In this document: one piece after another, positions 1 through 11,296 of the stretch
How positions within the stretch are numbered: position 1 is the first letter of the stretch
Layout of the letters: each line of letters begins with the position of its first letter
Source of the DNA: Liopterus haemorrhoidalis
Taxonomy: Eukaryota; Arthropoda; Insecta; Coleoptera; Dytiscidae
DNA length: 64,000 nucleotides
Direction: 5' to 3'
Assembly (NCBI GenBank): GCA_963971575.1
Contig: OZ020613.1
Coordinates: 50,090,250 to 50,154,249, forward strand
The notes under the pieces: model-generated
The model's input: the letters and a program-made list of their open reading frames with translations, nothing else
Database searches by the model: none
Told to the model about the DNA's origin: nothing
Translations under genes and position numbers: made by a program

Positions 1-101
1 ACAGATCGACTCTTATCTTATTGCATGATTTTTTGTTGTGTTAGGTGACATAACTAACATAAAATATCAAAAAAATGTAGTTTTAAGGAAATATAAATTT
101 T

Positions 102-254
102 ATGCGTATCCCCTATTCCGACAATGCTATAAAACTGTCCTTCCAGGAATTCATTGGCCCTCGTCCGCCAGGTTTTTATAGCACCGGCCTGAACAACCTG
201 CCACTTAAATGGCAAAAGTGTATAGACAATATGGGTGCATACTTAGATGAATAA
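102..254 (+). pseudogene. mariner-type transposase C-terminal remnant
   Basis: A 50-codon open frame ends in a tail typical of Tc1/mariner transposases: LPLKWQKCIDNMGAYLDE followed by a stop. The family ends in a 'LP-x-RW-x-K-x-I-x-x-x-G-x-Y' signature just before the stop, which is the only part seen here. The catalytic domain and the DNA-binding half are missing, so this is a 5'-truncated, dead copy. The ATG at 102 is only the first in-frame Met, not a proven start. Assignment rests on this short tail. Confidence 0.55.
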
Positions 255-734
255 AATAAATCCTTATATTTGTAAGTTATCAACCAACTTTGCCTTTTTT
301 TTTCCTACAAATTTCATCCTTGACGACTGAATATAAAGCTTGAACCATTTTTTATCTAACTTCAATTCTGTATTTTTGTTTTCATTTTGTACTAATTCGT
401 ACACACTTCAATGGGACTGCACTGCCGCACGTCGGAGAAAAAAGAGTTTTATATTCTCTGGAATATTTTCTGCTGGTCTAATAAACGACCCTTACTAATG
501 GTGTCTTTTATTACTATGTTCTAAGAATTTCTCTTAGAAAGTTAAATACTTAGAAGGATTTCTTTTCAATAGTAGTATTCCTTTTACCACAAATCTTAAG
601 TAGACATACCTGACCTTAGTTAATCTGAGTTTAAAGAGCGTTCCATTTGTATAACTATTATAAAAATAAGATAAACCAAGTTTTTTCCTCCCCCCTTTCC
701 CTAACCAAAGTACCTGTTTCAGTATAATAAAGCA

Positions 735-938
735 TATATCATGAGTTCAAAAAGTAATTACATAAGAGTTGGCTATGGAAACATAAACTAATGTCTACTG
801 CAAGCTTTATATAACAAAATAAACTTATGACATAAAACAACAGTGATGACAGTTAATTAATTCTAAAGCTTGCATTAGACATTATTTAATTTTTCCATAG
901 CTAACCCTTATGTAATTACTTTTTGAACTCATGTATAT
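735..938. repeat. foldback (palindromic) MITE-like element
   Basis: The arms at about 740-812 and 862-933 are reverse complements over roughly 70 bp, with a spacer of about 50 bp. The outer ends read CATGAGTTCAAAAAGTAATT and its complement. No coding potential is seen. Shape and size fit a foldback MITE; no clear target-site duplication was found, so the superfamily is open. Confidence 0.65.
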
Positions 939-990
939 ACCAAGTATATATTAAACCAAGTATATATTAAACCAAGTATATTTTATACCA
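936..990. repeat. short direct repeats ACCAAGTATATATTAA
   Basis: Three to four imperfect copies of a roughly 16-18 bp unit (core ACCAAGTATATATTAA) follow directly on the right edge of the foldback element. Confidence 0.6.
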
Positions 991-1180
991 AGTTTAAATT
1001 GTATCAGGCATGCACACCAGAGGGTGGTTGTCGGGTTCGCACCCCCCCCCCTGTAATGGATAAATAATATAGTTATTTTATAAAAATTAAGCAATTGAAA
1101 ATGAAAATCACTTGTTTAGGGTTTTGTAGGTATAACCATAAAAAACCCTTATAACGTCCCTCATGTGCCTGTCTGTACGG

Positions 1181-2369
1181 TAGGGATGGGAAAAAAACAT
1201 CGATGTATCGAAAACATCGATGTTTGTTTTTAAAACATCGATGTTTTTACCATCGATGGTCAGCTGGCGATAGTATCGATAAAACATCGATGTCTACTAC
1301 CGATGTCGATGTTTAAACTTTGAAATTCAGAAACTACCGCTAGAGGCGCTGGAATCTTAAAAATTTAATTTTTATTAAAATTAGTACACAAAATATAAGC
1401 GCCATCTATTGTGATATAACAATACTAATAGTGTTAGTTTTTATTCTTCTTAGCAGTTAGCAGAATACGAAAAAATAAGAAGAAACTTCTAATTTTTGCA
1501 AAAAATGCGAACGACCAACGACGCCAACACTCTTTTTCTTTTTGAGTCTTGTTGACACTTTCTCAGTTGTTATTCCTCCAATCCCTGGATTTTTGTAAGT
1601 TGTCATTAGCTATTTTTTTATATATTGAAGTTGGCTTTTCCTGAACAAAATGATCAAAAGCTTCAATTAATCGGTAAAAGTAACTAGAATTGAAAATCTA
1701 CTTCCGCCTAAACCAAAGGAACAGACTGTATTTCAACTTAAAAAAGTATAAAAATAATTGTGTATGACAGTGTTATTTTTATGTTAAATAATATAAAATT
1801 AACATTAAGATTACTATATTAGTATTGTAATAAAATTCAATATTTCATTTTAGAAATGTAAAAATAGTAAAGTCTGTTCCTTTGGTTTAGGCGGAACTAG
1901 ATTTTCAATTCTAGTTATTTTTACCGATTGATTGAAGCTTTTGATCATTTTGTTAAGGAAAAGCCAACTTCAATATATAAAAAAATATCTAATGACAAAT
2001 TACAAAAATGAAAATTGCGGTTAGTTCCGCCTTATCGTTTGGAATAGACTGTAGGTACAAATTAGTATTATTATATTGAGTATAATAATATTAATGTGAA
2101 ATTAATTACTATTAAAAAGAAATATTTCTATTTCAAAATCTAATAAATGCTTTTTGTGTATTATGTGTTACTTTCTTCGTATTTTATCTTTACATTATTA
2201 AATAAAACCTATATAAAATAAATAAATAGCTTTTTTTAATATTAATAAAACATCGATGTGTCCGATACATCGATGTTTTTCCTTCGATGTTTTTTCAACA
2301 TCGATAGTAAGGCGCCGATGTTAACATCGATGTTAAACATCGATGTTTTGCCTTCGATGTACAACCCTA
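1181..2369. mobile_element. non-autonomous hAT-type element with 8-bp TSD
   Basis: A 1,189-bp element is bounded by the perfect 8-bp duplication CTGTACGG (1173-1180 and 2370-2377). Its ends are short imperfect inverted repeats: TAGGGATGGG on the left and the complement TAGGGTTGTA on the right. An 8-bp duplication is the hallmark of hAT transposition. Just inside both ends lie clustered copies of the palindrome CATCGATG (about five at 1199-1315 and four at 2251-2350), which could be subterminal transposase-binding sites (inference). No transposase ORF is present, so mobility would need a helper. Confidence 0.82.
1590..2009. repeat. long inverted repeat nested in the hAT element
   Basis: The arms 1590-1728 and 1872-2009 are reverse complements at roughly 90% identity or better, separated by about 143 bp of AT-rich DNA. 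The inner ends of the arms read CCAAAGGAACAGACT and its complement. A third, more diverged half-copy of the arm end lies at about 2015-2052. This could be a second foldback element inserted in the hAT, or part of the hAT family itself. Confidence 0.75.
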
Positions 2370-2377
2370 CTGTACGG

Positions 2378-3236
2378 GAGAAATTGTAGCCAAACGGCTT
2401 AACATAGAAAGTTGAAATTTGGCATGCTTTGACCCACATAGAGGAAAATTACTGAGAGTTCAAAAAATCATATGCCCAGATAATTATTAATAAATGTGCA
2501 ATTAATGAAAAAATAAATATTAATGAATTATCTCTCAGAGGGGTTGATCTAATAATCTGAAAAAAATCTCCATAAGGAACAGTTCAACATAAATTTTTGA
2601 TCAGGTTAGTTTTTCAAAAAATTGCGATTTTTTTGTGTTGTCGATAAAAAAATAATTTAAAAAAAATGTATTGTACGGTATCAAAAGAAAACTGTTAAGA
2701 CTTAGATTAAGGAACGAAAAGTAGTTTTTTAAAATTAACTTTTTTTAAATACGATTTTAGTCGAAAATGTGGTAAAAAAGTTCTTGTCCCGCCCCCTTTT
2801 ACCTAAAAAGGTTAAACCAAAAATCTAAAAAAATTATAGGCACTATATATTGATCTGAGCCGGAAACGTACGAGAGGAATTTTTGATCCGATTGCATTTT
2901 TGAAATATATTGCAGTTTTTGTGTTTTGACAAAATTAATTATTTTTTTTTATTCATGGCTAAATTATGACTAATAATGTTATGGATTTTTTGTATTTATG
3001 GTTAAGATGGAGTGTGTCTTTTTTTTAAATCAAAAGTATAATAAAAAATATTTAACAGCTGAGGACCGAGTTTTGAACACCACACTACACTAGTAATGAA
3101 ATACTTATAAAACGAATAACACATTGTTAATAGCGGGAAATAATTTTCTGAGATGATTATCAAAAATCTGTTGAATTTGATAAAAAAAAATATATATTCC
3201 TAGACATTCAGTATTATGTTGGCTTTTTACCCTTAT
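2378..3236. other. AT-rich DNA without a gene
   Basis: Nothing coding is recognised. The hAT target sequence continues here on both sides of the insertion (ends at 1172, resumes at 2378), so this is the flank of an older unclassified repeat. Confidence 0.5.
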
Positions 3237-3816
3237 TAAATACCTACAAAACCTTGAAATGTGTGAAAATTCACACTTCACTTCAATTTTTTAATAATAA
3301 AAATTAGATTATATACAGGCTGTTCAATCTAACTGTGCCACCATAGGTATTTCGAGAACTATAAGAGCTACGAGGTTGGTTAAATTAGCAAAGAAATACC
3401 ATTTTGCAAGTCTATTACGAAACTATTAACAAAATTGTTTTATGATGAGTGGTTCTCCAAATATGAGATCCAACTTTCTTATTTTAAATGAGAACATAAT
3501 TTTTTAAATATTTTTGCTCGGAAAAGAATTTTATTCTGAATTCAACGAATACACAGTTTAGTACTCTTACATCACAAAAATTTTGAGAAAAATATGATTG
3601 AAACAAATGAACAAATCATAATATTTGTTTGATTAATTATTAAATGTCAATTCAACTATTTTGTTAAGAATTTTGTTAAATTGGTGAAGAATTTTTATTT
3701 AATTTGTGAAGAATTTCGTTTAACTCTGGCCTACTTAGTACAGGAAATGAAGCTCAAAAAAAATTTATGTGAAGTGTGAATCTTCACACATTTCTGGGTT
3801 TTGCAGGTATTTAATA
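3237..3816. repeat. inverted-repeat-bounded element of about 580 bp
   Basis: The arms 3237-3292 and 3756-3816 are reverse complements with a core of GAAGTGTGAA and CTTCACACATTTC. Inside, 3480-3756 read in reverse shares blocks with 5819-6375 (CTTCATTTCCTGTACTA, AAGRGTACTAAACT), so it looks like a minus-oriented deletion derivative of the mariner-like relic downstream. No intact ORF. Confidence 0.5.
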
Positions 3817-4171
3817 ACTGAATGATGATTATTTGGGATGCCAAAACAAATTTTATGTCAAAATATTTTTTTATGAATTTTAATTCGAATGCCTAATACC
3901 ATTATTTAAGTTTCTAAATATGTACAGTATTTTATTTATACAGCAAGGTTCAGTAAGATTTTTAAAATTACGCCTATGGCTTCCATTGGTTGCTTATATC
4001 ATAAGTCCCGCCCCCTGATTTCGTCAAACAATTAAATTATAATTTCAACACTTCCCACTGGTTATTAAATTTACGCTTTTAAAAAATAAATGCAACATTT
4101 ACCAAAATATAACTAGAATTTTCACCAAATTATTTAAACAAAATAGAAATGCAAAAAAAAAAACTTAAAAA

Positions 4172-4581
4172 TCAACCCTTGTTGGAGCTTAATGTAAAAA
4201 AAAAAGTATTTATCTTAAAAAATGATCTTGCATCGATTTGCACCAAAATTTGAAATTAGGTTCATCTCACCCTCTACTTCAAATTTTATATCATGCTCAT
4301 GGGTACTGTTTATTTTTTAAGGGTGAAAACTACCCCTTATTGTCAAAAATTATAAAATAACATTGTAAACCTTAAGATGGGCAAAATTTGGTTTGGATTA
4401 GTTGAATAATGATTGTTTCATGCTTTGGAATACAATTTCTAATGTTTGAACCCTTAAAAACCCACCCTTGTTAGAGCTTGATATAAAAAAAAATATTTAT
4501 CCTAAAAAAATGATTTCGTCTTTCATCGATTTGCATAAAAATTTGGGATTAGGCTCATCTCACCCTCTACTTCAAATTTTA
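4172..4581. repeat. pair of direct repeats (about 115 bp each)
   Basis: 4172-4290 and 4461-4581 are diverged direct copies, sharing ATCGATTTGCA, CTCATCTCACCCTCTACTTC and other blocks. The remaining stretches of 3817-5815 are AT-rich with no gene recognised. Confidence 0.6.
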
Positions 4582-5814
4582 GTTTGAATGGAAAAAGTGG
4601 AACATGTAACGTATTGCTGCCGAAAATACTGGTTATGTAGATTATTACGCTCTGAACCGTGCTATTCGAATGTTTCGAAATAAAATTTATTTGTTTTTTA
4701 AACATAGCTCCTTCATTTTTAGTGATAGAAAGCTTTTTCAAAAACGATTTTGTAAGACTTTTCAAGAGCTATAAGACTATGTAAATTAAATTCCTTAAGA
4801 ACCCTTAGTTTATAAATGGGGTGAGTTTGAAGGGCTCGAATAAGGTGGTGTTCGTTTGTAAATAGAGGTTTTAAACGGCTATATCTCGCCAAATATTCAC
4901 TGTACAGAATATATATGCACAGACAAATTTAAGTCATTAAAAAAGCTACAATTTAGTGCTCTATCATTTTTTTCGTATCTCCAGTAATTTCGGAGATATT
5001 TTGAAGAACAGGGTGAAAAATACGAAATCGCAAAAAATCGTTTTTTCTTTAAACTCCAATTTTTCTAAAATTAGGCATTTTAAATTGGTCAAACTTCTTG
5101 GGTGTACTGAAAATACATATATGAAGAGAACCACAAAAGGGTGAGGATCAATTTTAATTAGGGGGGTAAATAGGGGGTTGTTTTCACTGATTTTTTCGTA
5201 GAAAAAAGTAGGTACCGACCTTATTTTGATCATAAGTCGCTTAATTTTTATGCTAGAGACTTTTTTGTTTTTTTGTTTGAAAGGTCTAATCAAATACTTT
5301 AAAAAAGGTTCAATGAGTTTTCCTCGAAAAATGCAAATTTTTCCTGTTATTTGACTTTGAATCTTTCAAATTATGCATTTGGCGAAAAAACTTAACCATT
5401 AACATGCCGTATCTCGGTTCGTATTGGTCGTAGAAAATTAATAAAGAAAGGATTTTGTTTGTTTTTGCTTTCTACAGTTTTTTTTGATAAAATGCATATT
5501 TTTCGAGTTATTCGCAAAAAACTTTTTCAAAACATCGATTTTTTCGTCGAAAACTGTTACTTTCAACCGCGAATAACTCAAAAAATGTTAGTTTTACGAA
5601 GAAAACGTAAAGAACATTTTTTTCTTAGAATTACTTTTCCCATCGATTCTTATAGTTAAAATGTAGTAAAAAATTTCCACCCCCGAGATGGGGTGGCAAC
5701 GACCCCCAAGGTTTTAGCGTACACCGGCATGTTGTAGAAAATGATCCTTGGGCTATTCCCTACCTTCTGTGAAAATTTCACTTAATTCCATGCTGGACGA
5801 AAATATTGCGAGCC

Positions 5815-6375
5815 AAAATGCTTCATTTCCTGTACTAACTGCTGAATATTTAAATGAAAAATTTCCAAATAAGTGGATAGACACCATGCAAGGTCTCCAG
5901 AATTAAATCCCCTACATTGTTTCTTATTTGGCTATGTAAAAGATATTGTTTATAGCACTGTGCATCCAATTGTACAACATTTGAAAGACAATATTGAAGA
6001 TATATCTAATATTGATGAGAGAAAATTAAAAAAGGTCCGAAATAGTTTACTTTTAATATTCAATCGATTGAATATTAAAAGTATTAATACATAATTTAAT
6101 GATCATTAAAATATGTATTAATAATTAAAAATATGTATTAATAAGAATGGAGGCAATTTTGAGCAATATTTATAATAAAAATTGTGCTATGTCACAGAAT
6201 TAAACTCTTCAATACATTTTGATATTCATTTGTTTAATTCATAGCACGCTGATTCCTATGCGATTTAATTTAAATGAATGTCAAATTAATATGCATTTTT
6301 CTCAAATTTTTTGTCCTGTAAGGGTACTAAACTTTTTATTCGTAATTTTAATGAATAAATATTGAATTCATTTAA
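5815..6375 (+). pseudogene. degenerate Tc1/mariner-like transposase end
   Basis: The frame from 5873 carries ARSPELNPLHCFLFGYVKD, matching the catalytic-domain signature SPDLTPLDYFLWGYVKS of the element at 6904-7468. The acidic residue of 'PLD' is replaced by His, and a frame break lies just upstream, so the third catalytic position is lost. Downstream is an AT-rich 3' region shared in inverted form with 3480-3620. It is a decayed relative, not a copy, of the next element. Confidence 0.6.
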
Positions 6376-6903
6376 AAAAATACTGCGATTTTAATATTGT
6401 TCCTTTTAATAATATAAGTTAATTATCTGTGATAGGAAATTTTTATTTATTTTAAATTATAATTATTTATTGTATATAATTAGTATTAAAAAAAAAATAT
6501 ATATATATTTCCATAATCCCCCCCCCTCCTCATCTATGAGTTCCCGTCCCGAATTTTGAACTAAAAAATATGGTCACCTTATTTAATATGTAAATATAGT
6601 ATTTCATTAGACGACTGCACCACAATATGCATCACAATTTCAAGGAATTGAATTATACAAATAATTTAATTAAACACAGTAAAATATATTTGCCGCTTGA
6701 AATGAATGTTTTCAGCATATTTTTTAAAAACACTAATTGTGTTCTAATTATAACTCATAAGTAGAGTGCGATTAAGTTACTTTATAATACATAATACGTT
6801 TTAATACTATACTTAATTGAAAAAAAAACATTGTTCTTTTTAATTTTATTTATAATCCTATTGGATTAAAACGTATTAAATCCTTGATTGGCCGCTCTAT
6901 ATA

Positions 6904-7468
6904 AAGGGTGTTTTTTTTAGAGGTATAGAACTTTAAATTGCAATAAAACAACGATGGATTATTCGATTGACATGAATTTTTTTTTATTCGAAAGATAATC
7001 TTGTGGCATTACATTAAATCATACCAACAAGACGGCGCAACATGTCACACAGCTCGTGCCACAATCGATTTATTGAAAGACACGTTTGGTGACCGCCTAA
7101 TTTCACGTTTTGGACCTGTGAATTGGCCTCCAAGATCTTGTGATTTAACACCGCTGGACTACTTTCTGTGGGGCTATGTAAAGTCATTGGTCTATGCGGA
7201 TAAGCCACAAACGCTTGACCATTTGGAAGACAACATTCGCCGTGTTATTGCCGATATACGGCCACAAATGTTGGAAAAAGTCATCGAAAATTGGACGTCC
7301 AGATTGGACTACATCCGAGCCAGCCGTGGCTGTCATATGCCAGAAATCATATTTAAAATGTAATGCCACAAGATTATCTTTCGAATAAAAAAAAATTCAT
7401 GTCAATCGAATAATCCATCGTTGTTTTATTGCAATTTAAAGTTCTATACCTCTAAAAAAAACACCCAT
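6904..7468 (+). mobile_element. short mariner-like element with about 110-bp TIRs and TA duplication
   Basis: A 565-bp element flanked by TA (6902-6903 and 7469-7470). The left terminal repeat (6904 to about 7015) and the right one (about 7357-7468) are almost perfect reverse complements, beginning AWGGGTGTTTTTTTTAGAGG. They enclose only the C-terminal part of a transposase. The near-identity of the arms suggests recent movement or recent gene conversion (inference). Confidence 0.85.
7001..7363 (+). pseudogene. C-terminal half of a mariner-like (DD41D-type) transposase
   Basis: The frame has QQDGATCHTA (second catalytic Asp) and WPPRSCDLTPLDYFLWGYVK (third acidic residue in PLD). The spacing between these two Asp residues is 41, the DD41D arrangement known in the rosa-like mariner group. 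The N-terminal DNA-binding domain and first catalytic Asp are absent because the coding region starts where the left TIR ends. There is no internal stop, unusual for a relic. The final codons overlap the right TIR. The listed start is a non-ATG opening of the frame. It cannot be an active transposase by itself but may be a mobilised deletion product. Confidence 0.75.
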
Positions 7469-8528
7469 TACATAAGTAGAGTGTGGTTAAGTTAAGTTAT
7501 ACTACGTTTTAATCCTATTTAATTGGAAAACAAAATTATAAGTGACGGGGTTAAATGTTAGACTAACTAGATTGAGCAACAAGATAATATGCATTATTAA
7601 ATATTCAATTATTATACATAATATATATTTTATTACATTCACGCCCCATTGGAAAATAATTGTGCTGACGCTACTGACCAAACAAAGGCAATCGCCGATA
7701 CTGTACTCTGTGCGCCTATCCAACAAGAGAGCGTTAGCAGACTCACAGCGTCATGTAAACAAGGTGCGTAGATATATAATATACTATTTCAACAAATCTA
7801 AATTAAGTGAAGTGTGCAAACAAAGTGTATTATTGTTATTAAACAATAATAATTTATAGTATCAAGACCTAATTGTGTTTAAGAAATAGGTATATATCAC
7901 TGGATTTTCAACATTAGAACCGGTTTCAGGTTATGTTTATAACTTTTACGTTAAAGCCTTAATTATTTTTTGTGGTTAGTTACAATCTAAAGAAATTATT
8001 TATTAATTTATTGTATTGAAAATTTTAGTTTTTTTATTATTTAAATTTACAAAGTAAACTACATATTTTTCATAATGGTTTCTGTACTTGCAACGCATTT
8101 TCAAGAAAATAAGTTAATCTTTTCTGTTATCGGTTTTATTGGTGATTTATTATATATAAACAAATAACTCAATAAAGATTTTAGTAAATTTTTGAAGAAA
8201 TGCGCATGTGTGCAAAACGTACAGAATAGAATTTATGCAAGAGTTCATATACACAATACACAATAGTTTTGCAAGTAAAAGACCGAAAATCTCCGAATAT
8301 GTACCTACTCGCATCTTTTCGATTTTATTTTGAAAAGAACCGAAATTTAAAATGTATTTAGGTATGTAAAAATTTTGTTTAGAAAATATTTATTTTATTT
8401 TTACATAAATTGCTATATCTGTAAAATAATAAAGTAACATTAAAAATGTTAATTTTTAATGCTAAATAAACATAAAACTAGTTACTTTATTATATATAAT
8501 ATATATTTTTTTTATTCTCTTATTTATA

Positions 8529-8854
8529 GTGCGTTCAAAGGTGATTTTGCAGTATAGCTCTTATGGCAAATGGGAGCGGTGTTGCCAAATGTTGTAAAAG
8601 TGTCAAATGTGTCAATTATAATAATATGAAAAACTCGTATGATTTACAAAAATCAACTCTTATAAAACTCAAAATAACACTCAACAAAAACAAATGGCCA
8701 TTTGTAGAACACTGCGTCTTCATAAATCAGCGCATTTTAGAGCTGGCAACCTCGACAAGCAAGAAAAGGATAGCGTCATTGTGTAAACCCATTAGAGAGT
8801 ATGAAAAAGAACTACTCCATATGCCCTGTACTGCAAACTCACCTTTGAACGCAC
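8529..8854. mobile_element. TA-flanked MITE, 326 bp
   Basis: The terminal inverted repeats GTGCGTTCAAAGGTGA and complement extend imperfectly for about 35 bp, with TA at both ends (8527-8528, 8855-8856). A TA duplication fits the Tc1/mariner superfamily. The 98-codon ORF inside resembles no protein and spans TIR to TIR, so it is taken as chance. Confidence 0.8.
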
Positions 8855-9120
8855 TATAGATATTTTTTTTTTTCGAGGGCGTCCAGACGTTTTAATTTTG
8901 CGTCCACTTTTGAGAATAAACATTACCTATAGACGCGCTGCTGTCGCTTACAAAATGATGGTTAGGAATAGGATACTTTTGTCATTTACCATTTATATAA
9001 CATGCGAAGAGATTTAGTTCTCGCAAAAATTTAAGGATGAGGGTAGCTAATAGCGAAATTCTTAGATTTCTGTGTGCTGAAATTACTTCTAGAGTGATAT
9101 TTGCAGGTAAGTAAATAAAT

Positions 9121-9400
9121 ATACAGGGGACAGCGGGGCACAGTGGTAATTTTTTAATTCTTTTATTTTTTAAAAAGTAACTGCCAAATTTTGATATTTT
9201 GTTAATGCGTTTTTTTTAATTCTTCTTTGTACATTTATTCTGCCTCACAATAAATGACAGAAGGCAATTGTATCATAACTAAAAAAATAATGCAATAATT
9301 TTGTAAAAGTGACCACTTAACACCAGGTTTGGGGTACACTGGTTTTAGGACTGGGGTACCATGGTCATGGTTTCGTTACATAATAATAACATATTTATTT
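9121..9400. repeat. pogo-like element end (fragment)
   Basis: CAGGGGACAGCGGGGCACAGTGG resembles in style the pogo-type termini at 15533 and 40058 (a G-rich run followed by GGGCA or GGGAC). The next 260 bp hold GGGGTAC-type motifs but no intact frame. No partner end was found. DNA from 8860 to 9120 and from 9400 to 10030 is AT-rich with nothing recognised. Confidence 0.35.
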
Positions 9401-10037
9401 AGATTTATTTATTATTATTCAGGTAGAAAACAGTAAACGATGTATATAAATAACCAATTTATTGTATTAATATAATGAAAAAATTATTGATATATTTATC
9501 CAACATTGAAATTTGATAAATTGGTATCAAAATAAAACAAATTTTGTGTCCTGCTTGTTTCGTCAGATTGTAATGGTTTAGGTAGGTGGTACACAATGTT
9601 ATTTTTTTTCTACAACGGATTCATCGGCAACAGTTGGATAAATAAATTTATTTCATTCCTTCCTTAAAATATACCGATTTTATTATTTACTCTTCATTTG
9701 ATAATTCAGTTTAAATTAGAAGTTTTGCATGATTCAGAATTTGCCGAGAATTTGTTTAATTTATAAAAATAATGTAGGGTAAGTTTCAATAATTTTCAAT
9801 TTCACCAACGTGGAATAAAATTATTTAACAAATAAAGTTTACTCTATCGCAGCATACTTTACTTAATTTATAAACAATTTAAAACTGTTGCCATTTTGTT
9901 CCCTTTATTCATTGAATAAATTTATACGATGTAGTTAATTAATATTTATGTAACATATATTTTGTTTTATTATTATTATATAAAGACTATCATTTTATTT
10001 AATACATAAATACTTATTTATAGCAAAAACTACTTAA

Positions 10038-10379
10038 TTAAAAACCTTTATCATTAACTACAGGAGAATATAAATTTACAATGCCACAAATACAGGTAAA
10101 TACATCAAATGGTGATAATGACCAAGCCACCTTGCCATTTCAAATATTAAAAGTTTTAATTCGAGCATTACTTCGCTTGATATGCACACGAGCTGTAGAA
10201 ATTTTTACATTTTTATAGGCTTCATGTTCACTTTGCACCTTCGAAAACTCATGGAAGCAAATTGGTATATTTCCAAACATTTCATTTTTAGATGGTAAGT
10301 ATACACAATGTTTTAATACTGCAACTAATTCTTCAAAAATGCGTCTACAAGTAACTGGGCTTACTTTAAATAAACCAGT
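10038..10379 (-). pseudogene. Harbinger-like DDE_Tnp_4 transposase relic
   Basis: Read on the minus strand, one frame goes from TGLFKVSPVTCRRIFEEL, the helix-turn-helix region of DDE_Tnp_4 proteins, into LPSKNEMFGNIPICFHEF. It then jumps straight to STARVHIKRSNARIKTFNI, the C-terminal 'ARVHVERxxxRIKxFxI' signature. One in-frame TGA follows, and the frame ends with GIVNLYSPV. The central part with the catalytic acidic residues is deleted without changing frame. The family is the THAP/HARBI1-like transposases; the same family reappears at 17590 and at 36290-50727. Confidence 0.75.
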
Positions 10380-10384
10380 GGCGA

Positions 10385-11030
10385 AAGGAAACCTACGCTA
10401 GACTTGCCCTCCCATAAATTTTTTTTTTTTTTTTTTAATATTTAGATAAATTTTCAAAAATACATCAAATTATGTTCCATACAAATTTTTGTCCAAGGCT
10501 TGGTTTACTAGTTACGCATTAATTATCATAACCATGGAAACGTTACATATAAGTATGAAAAAATTGAGACTAGGAAAAATTTTAAATAATTTTATAAAAA
10601 AAATTTTTCGTTTTATCAAAAAACGTCTCAAATAAAAGTTATTAGTTATTTTTCGAAATATTTTTCTGTTGCTAAATATTCGCAAAAATATTAAAATCGA
10701 CACGAGTAAACTCCCATTTCTAGTCAACCGATCTTCATAAAAAACAATAGGGTTCTTCCCATTTAATAGGAGAATTTTTTAGTACCAGAACGAATTCTCT
10801 AAGTTGATCCGTTCTTGAGTTATCGTGTATACACACAGACAAACACACACACACACACACATACGGACGGCACTTCGAAAATAGGTTTTTTGGATTCCCT
10901 GGACCATGAAACGTGGTCATCAGTCAAAATCTCGACATCGAAAATTTTCGCGATTACAATACTTGCCCCTTATATATTAAGGTCGGGCAAGTAAAAAGCT
11001 AACATGGAGCAACATAGATTCTGTTTTAAT
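10385..11030. repeat. unclassified repeat with (CA)n and a terminal hairpin
   Basis: Contains an A/T-rich segment, a (CA)n microsatellite at about 10842-10862, and the hairpin ACTTGCCC...GGGCAAGT at about 10961-10992, followed 7 nt later by CTAA. A hairpin then CTRR recalls a Helitron 3' end, but the expected T after CTAA is absent, so that assignment is weak. No coding sequence is recognised. Confidence 0.35.
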
Positions 11031-11035
11031 GTTAG

Positions 11036-11296
11036 CAGCGGCGTAGCCAGGATTTTTGTTTGAAGAGGGCCCGGGAGACAAAATTTAAAACAAATAATGT
11101 TTCCACTTAAGAAGAAAAACAAAAAGGTTGTTACCTCCAAAATCCAGGTGGTGAGCAAAAAAAAAGGTCCTCACCTCCCAAAATACGAGTGAAGAGCAAA
11201 AAAAAGGTCTTCACCTCCAAAATACAAGTAATGGCAAAAACCAAAAGGCCCTCACCTCCTTTCATGGGGGGGGGGGGGTGCCTGCGCCACTGAATA
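11036..11296. repeat. MITE-like element with internal 40-50 bp tandem repeats
   Basis: The left edge GGCGTAGCCAGGATTTTTG and right edge TGCCTGCGCCACTG are roughly inverted (CAGTGGCGYAGSCA). The body 11125-11262 has about three and a half copies of a 40-50 bp unit around AAAAAGGTCCTCACCTCC, ending in a G run. DNA from 11300 to 12290 is AT-rich with one unrecognised 80-codon ORF (11278-11520). Confidence 0.55.

Noticed and set aside
2242..2439. 65-codon ORF on the minus strand
   Set aside because: It crosses the hAT boundary and its 8-bp duplication, so it is a chance fusion.
3000..5300. Small ORFs in AT-rich DNA (4523-4765, 4964-5293)
   Set aside because: Low-complexity Lys/Phe/Ile-rich frames without homologous motifs.
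8563..8859. 98-codon ORF inside the MITE
   Set aside because: It runs from TIR to TIR, has no recognisable motif, and MITEs do not encode proteins.
10960..10992. Rho-independent-type terminator hairpin
   Set aside because: This is eukaryotic nuclear DNA; the hairpin fits a transposon end better.
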